Assembly (NCBI GenBank): GCA_001515185.1
Contig: LQHI01000022.1
Coordinates: 1-7,677, forward strand
Direction: 5' to 3'
Source: Hadesarchaea archaeon DG-33
GTDB taxonomy: Archaea > Hadarchaeota > Hadarchaeia > Hadarchaeales > Hadarchaeaceae
Length of the DNA: 7,677 bases
A program made the translations under genes and the position numbers. The notes beneath the pieces are model-generated. The model was given only the letters and a program-made list of their open reading frames with translations, did not search any database and had not been told where the DNA came from. Numbering within the stretch: the first letter of the stretch is position 1; every line of letters starts with the position of its first letter. Positions 1 through 3,961 of the stretch are shown here, piece after piece.

Positions 1-275
1 AAATATGTGTCAAAAACAGCCCCCATTTTTCCCTTCAAGTTGAGTTTCCCAAGTTTATCGATAAACTTCTTGATACCTCTGGTTGGTCCGCCTAAATGAT
101 TCGGAGAACCCACCAAAATCGCGTCATAATCGGGGATCTCGTTGAGGTCAACTTTTTTGAGTTCACTGAGGGCTGTTTCTATCCCTTTAACTTTTTTCAG
201 CCCCTCTATGATTGTTTCCGCTACAAATTTAGTGTTACCGTACTTTGTTTCATAAACGACAATAACTTTCGCCAA
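1..275 (-). CDS. Flavodoxin-fold protein, N-terminal part (runs off left edge)
   Basis: The minus strand encodes about 91 residues of a flavodoxin/NADPH-FMN reductase-type protein before the window edge. The N-terminus reads AKVIVVYETKYGNTKFVAET, a beta strand followed by the phosphate-binding loop (T-x-Y-G-N-T) that holds the FMN phosphate in flavodoxins. After about 55 residues comes DYDAILVGSPNHLGGPTRG, the second strand plus the loop that packs on the flavin ring, then a helix (KKFIDKLGKL) and the start of the next strand (GKMGAVFDTY). The start is TTG at 273-275, because AGGAGGT at 283-289 sits 7 nt upstream; the ATG at 278-280 is in another frame. It probably carries electrons in the cytoplasm, but the partner cannot be told from this fragment. 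It is divergent from the winged-helix gene at 476. Family assignment is firm; the specific role is unknown. Confidence 0.88.
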   Translation of the reverse strand, partial: MAKVIVVYETKYGNTKFVAETIIEGLKKVKGIETALSELKKVDLNEIPDYDAILVGSPNHLGGPTRGIKKFIDKLGKLNLKGKMGAVFDTY

Positions 276-310
276 TACATTTACCTCCTACATTAAAATT
301 TTACATTACA

Positions 311-318
311 ATATACAA
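311..318 (-). promoter_or_regulatory. Candidate TATA box for the flavodoxin-fold gene
   Basis: On the minus strand this reads TTGTATAT, inside an AT-rich stretch. A start site about 26 nt downstream would fall near 288, giving a leader of roughly a dozen bases that still holds the AGGAGGT ribosome-binding site (283-289). Inferred from spacing only. Confidence 0.35.
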
Positions 319-343
319 TAACATTCTCATTGAATTTAAAATC

Positions 344-420
344 TTGCGTAAAAAAAATGAAAATTTTGCGTTGAAAAGATGTTTTTTTGTGTTAAAAAGG
401 TTTTTTTTGTGTTGAATAGG
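344..420 (+). repeat. Four imperfect repeats phased at about 21 bp, candidate operator
   Basis: Four related units begin at 344 (TTGCGTAAAAAAAATG), 366 (TTGCGTTGAAAAGATG), 387 (TTGTGTTAAAAAGG) and 407 (TTGTGTTGAATAGG). Their starts are 22, 21 and 20 bp apart, about two DNA helical turns, so a protein bound to each would sit on the same face. The last two are preceded by runs of 7-8 T, which may bend the DNA. The array lies between the divergent flavodoxin and winged-helix genes and ends 7 bp before the TATA-like box at 427. The natural inference is an operator for one of the two nearby winged-helix proteins; no binding is shown. Confidence 0.5.
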
Positions 421-426
421 TAAAAA

Positions 427-434
427 TTTATAAT
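427..434 (+). promoter_or_regulatory. Candidate TATA box for the winged-helix gene at 476
   Basis: TTTATAAT lies in an A/T-rich stretch just after the phased repeats. A start about 26 nt downstream would be near 456-458, leaving a short leader that contains GAGGGGAG (467-474). Confidence 0.45.
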
Positions 435-475
435 CTTGGACACCCCAATATTAATCTGCTGGATGTGAGGGGAGA

Positions 476-730
476 GTGGCTTTGCGCCGTAGCAGATTCG
501 AAATTATTGGAGAGATTCTTTCTCTTGCCACAAACGGTGCTAAAAAAACCTCAATCGTTTATCGTGCCAATTTAAACTTTAATGTTGTCAACAGATACCT
601 GGATTTACTCATTCAAGAGGGCTTGGTAAGTCCCGCCGCAGGCTCATCGGGGAAATTTAAAATCACGAAAAAGGGACTTGAGTTCATGGAAGCGTATAAA
701 AACTTAAAGACTGTAGCGAAGAACCTATAG
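476..730 (+). CDS. Small winged-helix DNA-binding protein (HTH_45-like)
   Basis: This 84-residue protein is basic at the N-terminus (MALRRSRFEIIGEILSLA) and then shows the archaeal PF14947-type winged helix: helix 1, a turn with NGAKKTSIVYRANLN, a recognition-helix region (FNVVNRYLDLLIQEGLV), and a wing ending in KFKITKKGLEFMEAYKNL. This is the usual size for these one-domain archaeal regulators. It should bind DNA as a dimer; the regulated genes are unknown, though the phased repeats just upstream are an obvious candidate for autoregulation. The start is uncertain. GTG at 476 is only 2 nt from the GAGGGGA purine tract, while TTG at 482 has better spacing and loses only two residues. Its TAG stop (728-730) overlaps the stop of the convergent gene. 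Confidence 0.85.
   Translation: MALRRSRFEIIGEILSLATNGAKKTSIVYRANLNFNVVNRYLDLLIQEGLVSPAAGSSGKFKITKKGLEFMEAYKNLKTVAKNL
725..730. other. Palindromic CTATAG shared as stop codon by two convergent genes
   Basis: TAG is read at 728-730 on the plus strand and at 727-725 on the minus strand. The two winged-helix genes therefore overlap by exactly six bases, with no room for a terminator between them. Confidence 0.9.
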
Positions 731-976
731 ACTACGCTTTCGTTTCTCGACTGGCAATGTGAGAAAATTAGAGCCCGAATCAGTTATTTGCACACGTTTT
801 ATGATGAGGCCGGTTTGTGTGAGGAAATCCAAGACCTCATCCAACTTGTCATCGTGCAAGTCAACCGCCTCCGCGACCTCCTTAACATTGCGCGGCTTGC
901 CTGTCTTCAATAATTCCAAAATCTTATCGGCAACATCGGCGCCCGTACGTCTAGTTGGCGCTTGTTTACGTGTCAT
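725..976 (-). CDS. Second small winged-helix protein
   Basis: From ATG at 974-976 this is an 83-residue protein. A basic tail (MTRKQAPTRRTG) is followed by helix 1 (ADVADKILELLKTG), a helix-turn-helix (NVKEVAEAVDLHDDKLDEVLDFLTQ), a short wing (GLIIKRVQITDSGSNFLTL) and a basic end (EKRKRSL). The fold reads as a winged-helix transcription factor, but it is clearly not a close paralogue of the one at 476. An AGGTTGG purine tract lies upstream, with a spacing of about 11 nt. The frame is open further upstream: ATG at 1037-1039 would add 21 residues and could be leaderless from the TATA-like box at 1058-1066. I prefer 976 because the extension does not look like part of the domain. It is divergent from the 1199 gene, whose region it may regulate; that is inference. 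Confidence 0.72.
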   Translation of the reverse strand: MTRKQAPTRRTGADVADKILELLKTGKPRNVKEVAEAVDLHDDKLDEVLDFLTQTGLIIKRVQITDSGSNFLTLPVEKRKRSL

Positions 977-1057
977 CCTGCTCGACCAACCTGATTCCTT
1001 TCCAAATTTCACACATATTCTCAGTTGTAACGAAGGCATATATAGATTATTCAAAAA

Positions 1058-1066
1058 TTATATAAA
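1058..1066 (-). promoter_or_regulatory. Candidate TATA box for the minus-strand winged-helix gene
   Basis: The minus strand reads TTTATATAA, implying transcription from about 1036. A second TATA-like run (CTATATATG, 1046-1038) could instead start transcription near 1016. Which is used decides between the 1039 and 976 starts. Confidence 0.35.
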
Positions 1067-1096
1067 TTAACCTCGGAAATTGAATTTCTATACCTC

Positions 1097-1121
1097 GTTA
1101 CTGAGTTGAGTTTCTGAACAA
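1097..1121 (+). promoter_or_regulatory. Copy 1 of a 25-bp motif shared by two intergenic regions
   Basis: The motif begins GTTACTGAGTTGAGTTTCT and ends GAACAA. It matches the stretch at 2374-2398, upstream of the first TasA-like gene, at 21 of 25 positions. It lies 77 bp before the DUF5305-like start and is otherwise unexplained. Candidate shared operator or activator site. Confidence 0.5.
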
Positions 1122-1125
1122 AAAA

Positions 1126-1146
1126 TAGATTTGAGCGGTAAATCTA
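1126..1146. promoter_or_regulatory. Perfect 7-bp inverted repeat before the 1199 gene
   Basis: TAGATTT (1126-1132) and AAATCTA (1140-1146) are perfect inverted copies around a 7-bp spacer. The site lies just after motif copy 1 and overlaps a weak TATA-like run TCTAAATAG (1143-1151), so a bound protein could block the basal promoter. A palindrome of this size can arise by chance in AT-rich DNA. Confidence 0.35.
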
Positions 1147-1198
1147 AATAGTTGCAACACCAAAATTTTTGTTGGAGTAATGTTCGGTAGGCTCAAAA

Positions 1199-2362
1199 AT
1201 GAGTGGAGCCAAGAAATTTTGGAAAGTGGTTGAAAACAGCAGATTGTTTCGCCCGCCTAGAACTTTCTGGAAAGATATCAAAAAAAGCAGATTGTTTCGC
1301 CTCACTAGAACCGGCCTTATAATTTTGCTTGCTTTTTTCGTAATATTAAGTTTGACAGCAATAATAGGCGTATCTTCTGCTCATTTGCTTCCCGTCGAGG
1401 AGGAAAATGTTATCACATTATCCGAATATCAACACTTGGGTGAATATGATTACATCGCTGAACTCAAGCCTAATGAAATCTACGATAATCAATTAACGCT
1501 GGGTCCTGGTGAGGGAATTCTCTACTTCAACATAGTCGAGAACGTGGCGGTCACTTTTCATTACACTTTTATTTGCGATTGCCCGGCTAGCATCACAACT
1601 GAATATTTGGTAGGCATGGATCTGGAATCACCGGGGAAATGGATAAAACACCTCACCATGGCCCCACAGAACTCGGTCAGCTCTAACGGGGAGAGGTTGG
1701 AGTTCTCGACCGAACTTTTCATCACCGTCCCTTGGTTTGAGGAACTGAGAACGATAATCGACACCGAGACCGGGACCTCGTCATATACGTACAACCTGCG
1801 GGTTAAACCCGAGATCCATACGGTAGCTGAGACCGACGTAGGAACAATCGACGAATCCATCGTCCCGGAGTTGATGATGAGTTTCAAATACGGGGGCGAC
1901 GAAGGCAACCAAATTGTGATGAGCGGCTTGGAGAATAGTATCCCGGGCGCAATTCAAAGGACCGAAACGACTTATTATGGAGAGGTTTTGGCCTACAGGG
2001 GCATCTTTTACGTGGTGTCCGCAGTGGCGTTCGTGGGCTTAATTGGCACAGCATGGGGTTTTATGAGAAATAGATCTAAGAGCCCCGAGAAACTGGCGGA
2101 GAAAATCATCGAGCCATTCAAAGAAGCCGTCGTTGAGGTGGCTGAGGAACCATCGTATACGAAGCGAGGGGCGACAATAGCGATGAAGTCTCTAGAGGAT
2201 CTCGTCTCCTTGGCTGAAGGTTTGGGCAAGCCTGTTCTTTACTTGAAAAAACCTCCACACACTCTAAGTGCAGAGCAGGTAAACATCTTCTATGTGCTCG
2301 ACGACATGACAAGATATGAATACAGTTTCAAGTTGTCGAACAAGTCAGATCCGAAGGCCTGA
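1199..2362 (+). CDS. DUF5305-like two-pass membrane protein
   Basis: This 387-residue protein has a basic N-terminus and a membrane helix at about 39-61. An extracytoplasmic domain follows at about 62-265, rich in predicted beta structure (LGEYDYIAELKPNEIYDNQ, then Tyr-rich strands and a tryptophan in SPGKWIKHL). A second helix at about 268-289 leads to a cytoplasmic tail (290-387) ending in a small domain with SLEDLVSLAEGLGKPVLYL. This order and these phrases match my memory of the DUF5305 family, often seen beside SipW-like peptidases in archaea; its biochemical role is unknown. Residues 7-22 and 23-38 are a tandem duplication. ATG 1199 is the first possible start after an in-frame stop at 1178, with GGTAGG 7 nt upstream. 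Context suggests a membrane accessory for the fibre genes that follow. Family call moderate, topology good. Confidence 0.75.
   Translation: MSGAKKFWKVVENSRLFRPPRTFWKDIKKSRLFRLTRTGLIILLAFFVILSLTAIIGVSSAHLLPVEEENVITLSEYQHLGEYDYIAELKPNEIYDNQLTLGPGEGILYFNIVENVAVTFHYTFICDCPASITTEYLVGMDLESPGKWIKHLTMAPQNSVSSNGERLEFSTELFITVPWFEELRTIIDTETGTSSYTYNLRVKPEIHTVAETDVGTIDESIVPELMMSFKYGGDEGNQIVMSGLENSIPGAIQRTETTYYGEVLAYRGIFYVVSAVAFVGLIGTAWGFMRNRSKSPEKLAEKIIEPFKEAVVEVAEEPSYTKRGATIAMKSLEDLVSLAEGLGKPVLYLKKPPHTLSAEQVNIFYVLDDMTRYEYSFKLSNKSDPKA
1217..1312 (+). repeat. Two tandem 48-bp units encoding a 16-residue duplication
   Basis: Units 1217-1264 and 1265-1312 encode FWKVVENSRLFRPPRT and FWKDIKKSRLFRLTRT. The stretch AGCAGATTGTTTCGCC is identical in both (1238 and 1286), so the duplication looks fairly recent. 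It doubles the basic, aromatic cytoplasmic segment before the first membrane helix. Confidence 0.85.
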
Positions 2363-2373
2363 AATATCAGTTT

Positions 2374-2398
2374 GTTACTGAAATGAGTTTCTAAATAA
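2374..2398 (+). promoter_or_regulatory. Copy 2 of the 25-bp shared motif, upstream of the TasA-like genes
   Basis: It begins GTTACTGAAATGAGTTTCT and ends AAATAA, matching 1097-1121 at 21 of 25 positions. Its 3' end contains a TATA-like CTAAATAA (2391-2398). Transcription from about 2420 would give the first TasA-like gene a leader of roughly 175-180 nt. Confidence 0.5.
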
Positions 2399-2450
2399 CA
2401 TTTCTGAACCCAATTTCTTACTCCCTTATTCGAACTCCGAGGAAAAATTC

Positions 2451-2481
2451 AACGCGAGTGCCGAAGGGAGGCACTCGTGTT
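2451..2481 (+). ncRNA. Strong hairpin in the leader of the first TasA-like gene
   Basis: Arms 2451-2462 and 2470-2481 form a 12-bp stem, with one G-U pair, around a 7-nt loop GAAGGGA. No T-run follows, so it does not look like an intrinsic terminator. It could stabilise or process the mRNA 5' end, or act as the first element of the structured leader that follows. Pairing is seen in the sequence; function is inferred. Confidence 0.5.
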
Positions 2482-2508
2482 GTAACCTTGGAGCACGTTA
2501 AACAAGCC

Positions 2509-2572
2509 GGGTTCGGGGGACTAAAAAGGGAGCCCCCGTTAAAGGGAGGCGAAAGCCGACCGATGATAGCCC
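2509..2572 (+). ncRNA. Candidate three-way-junction RNA element in the leader
   Basis: GGGTT (2509-2513) can pair with AGCCC (2568-2572), closing two hairpins. One is CGGGGG/CCCCCG (2514-2519 with 2533-2538). The other is GGC-GAAA-GCC (2548-2557), a short stem capped by a GNRA tetraloop. A-rich linkers with repeated AAGGGAG (2526, 2542; also 2464 in the upstream hairpin) join them. It lies 27 nt before the coding start. I do not recognise a known riboswitch class: I considered SAM, c-di-GMP, fluoride and TPP types and none matches. Candidate cis-acting RNA only. Confidence 0.4.
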
Positions 2573-2599
2573 AAGAAAAAAGGAAAAAGGTGATGGAAG

Positions 2600-3148
2600 A
2601 TGAGGAAAGCTATGGGAATGCTAGTTTCCTTAATGGTTGCACTCTCAATGACTGGAGTTGCTGTGGCCCACTGGAGCGACGAGATATATGTCGAAGGCAC
2701 GGTGGAGATGGGTAGCGTAACCGTAGGATGGTACTCCGTAGAATGCTGGGAAGACGATGAGCCATGCGGCAAAGATGTGGGAAGCATAGATTGCTGGCTG
2801 GAGGACGAGGAAACAGACGTCCACACGGAGAAGACCATCTATAAGACGCTTGTCATCGTGATCTCCAACGTATACCCGTGCTGGATGGGCCACGTAGAAG
2901 CTGCCATAAATAATGCGGGGACCATACCAGTAGACCTAGTAGACATTATAATCGACGGAGAAATGCCACCGGAAGATGAGGTCAACATCTGGGTTGATTG
3001 TGATTGGCCCGATTACCCACAACTCGATCCTTGCAATACTGCTATAATACGCGCAGACATCCACGTGAAACAGGATGCACCGGAATGCACAACGTATGAG
3101 TTCTCCGTTACACTGGTCTTCAACCAATGGGGTTGCGAGATGGCATAG
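2600..3148 (+). CDS. TasA/camelysin-like secreted protein 1, Cys-rich
   Basis: This 182-residue precursor has a signal peptide at 1-23 (basic MRK, hydrophobic core, AVA before HWSDEIYVEGTVEMG). The signal ending followed by the w-s-D...G-t-V..G pattern is the hallmark of SipW-dependent TasA/CalY proteins. The mature part is acidic and beta-rich, with NNAGTIPVD, LDPCNTA and a C-terminal LVFNQW. It has eight cysteines (49, 56, 65, 94, 134, 145, 163, 179), an even number that suggests disulfides outside the cell. In this family the N-terminal strand freed by cleavage inserts into the next subunit of a fibre; a fibre subunit role here is inferred. ATG 2600 has AGGTGAT 5 nt upstream. The leader is long and structured. 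It is a tandem paralogue of the next gene. Confidence 0.82.
   Translation: MRKAMGMLVSLMVALSMTGVAVAHWSDEIYVEGTVEMGSVTVGWYSVECWEDDEPCGKDVGSIDCWLEDEETDVHTEKTIYKTLVIVISNVYPCWMGHVEAAINNAGTIPVDLVDIIIDGEMPPEDEVNIWVDCDWPDYPQLDPCNTAIIRADIHVKQDAPECTTYEFSVTLVFNQWGCEMA
2645..2712 (+). repeat. 68-bp near-identical block, copy 1 (signal cleavage region)
   Basis: It is the partner of 3243-3310, with 62 of 68 bases the same. It spans the end of the signal peptide and the first mature residues. The rest of the two genes is far more diverged, so this block shows strong constraint or gene conversion. Confidence 0.8.
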
Positions 3149-3188
3149 GCGAACCAACGCCACATTTCTTTAAAAGAGGGGATAAGGT

Positions 3189-3824
3189 ATGCGTGCATCC
3201 GAAAAAATAATCACATTACCGGTACTGATATTGATAACCCTTTCAATGACTGGAGTTGCGTTCGCCCACTGGAGTGACGAGATCTACGTCGAAGGCACGG
3301 TGGAGATGGGCAGTTGCACCCTGGCATTCGATTGGTTTGAACCCCCGATCTGCCTCGAGTTCCACGAACAGTATCCAGGTGGTCCATTAGCACCGGGAGA
3401 GCTTTGTGGCAAAGATGTGGGACACACGGAATGCTGGTACGAAGATGTGATAGAAGATCCCCACACGGAGAAGTGGGGGTATGAAACGATGGTCGTCGAG
3501 ATCCACAACGCTTACCCATGCTATAGGGTTCACTGTATTTTCGTTGTTCGCAACATCGGAACTATACCAATCACCATAATGGGGTACACCGCAACAGACC
3601 CAGATGGAATGCTTACATGGGATCCTGATTTGGAAGCTCTTGTAGACGATGAAGGTAACCCAGTGATACATATATGGCACACGAACCTCGTAGGAGAACA
3701 AATTGACCCGTGCAATACTGAGAAGGCAGAATTCGACTTCCACATTGCGCAGGACGCAGAAGAGTGCCATACCTACCGCTTCGAGATTGAGTTAGTCTAC
3801 AACCAGTGGGAACACTTGGACTAA
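3189..3824 (+). CDS. TasA/camelysin-like secreted protein 2, Cys-rich
   Basis: This 211-residue precursor has signal peptide 1-26 ending AFA before HWSDEIYVEGTVEMG, the same junction as the upstream paralogue. Shared blocks in order are CGKDVG (73-78), ECWYED, PHTEK, an N-AYPC block, NIGTIPI, DPCNTE, QDAEECHTY and LVYNQW. It also has eight cysteines (43, 55, 73, 82, 111, 116, 175, 193). About 29 extra residues compared with the first paralogue lie mostly in two insertions, around 47-70 and in the middle (133-160). GAGGGGA ends 6 nt before ATG 3189, and only 40 bp separate it from the previous stop, so the two are very likely co-transcribed. A T-rich tract follows. Probably a second fibre subunit or a cap or anchor partner; which one cannot be told. 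Confidence 0.82.
   Translation: MRASEKIITLPVLILITLSMTGVAFAHWSDEIYVEGTVEMGSCTLAFDWFEPPICLEFHEQYPGGPLAPGELCGKDVGHTECWYEDVIEDPHTEKWGYETMVVEIHNAYPCYRVHCIFVVRNIGTIPITIMGYTATDPDGMLTWDPDLEALVDDEGNPVIHIWHTNLVGEQIDPCNTEKAEFDFHIAQDAEECHTYRFEIELVYNQWEHLD
3243..3310 (+). repeat. 68-bp near-identical block, copy 2 (signal cleavage region)
   Basis: It is the second copy of the block at 2645-2712. Of the six differences, three change the residues just before the cut (AVA to AFA region) and the rest are silent. Confidence 0.8.
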
Positions 3825-3854
3825 AGAAATCCAGCGAATAATCTCCAAATTCCC

Positions 3855-3869
3855 TTTTTTCTTTTTTTT
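3855..3869 (+). terminator. T-rich terminator-like tract after the TasA-like pair
   Basis: Six T, one C and eight T follow CCC. Archaeal intrinsic termination needs mainly a U-rich tract without a strong hairpin, so this fits. It would cut transcription between the two abundant-type secreted proteins and the peptidase, lowering peptidase output. Confidence 0.55.
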
Positions 3870-3947
3870 ACTCTAATACCATTCCAAAAAATCAAGGTCG
3901 GGTGGAAGATTGCGTGATGAAGACGCACCGAAAGCCTCCAGATATAA

Positions 3948-3955
3948 GGTGGAGG
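3948..3955 (+). promoter_or_regulatory. Ribosome-binding site that fixes the peptidase start
   Basis: GGTGGAGG lies 6 nt before ATG 3962. The frame is open further upstream (GTG 3902, ATG 3917), but those starts have weaker sites and would add a hydrophilic leader, so 3962 is preferred. Confidence 0.6.
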
Positions 3956-3961
3956 ATAAGC

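Noticed and set aside
96..296. Plus-strand open frame over the flavodoxin-fold gene
   Set aside because: Its translation has no family resemblance, whereas the minus strand gives a clear FMN-binding loop, a proper start and AGGAGGT.
344..420. Possible CRISPR array from the regular repeats
   Set aside because: Units are short, imperfect and contiguous, with no unique spacers and no cas gene in view; an operator array fits better.
759..1070. Plus-strand 103-codon frame opposite the second winged-helix gene
   Set aside because: It is a shadow: the minus strand has a clean helix-turn-helix pattern, while this frame is Ser/Val/Leu-rich with no features.
2509..2572. Assignment of the leader to a known riboswitch (SAM-I, c-di-GMP-I, fluoride, TPP)
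   Set aside because: Only short matches such as GATGA and a GNRA hairpin are shared; the defining conserved cores of those classes are absent.
2458..2715. An 85-codon plus-strand open frame starting inside the leader hairpin
   Set aside because: It starts within a 12-bp stem, has no recognisable domain, and its second half runs out of frame through the signal peptide of the TasA-like gene, which has a far better start.
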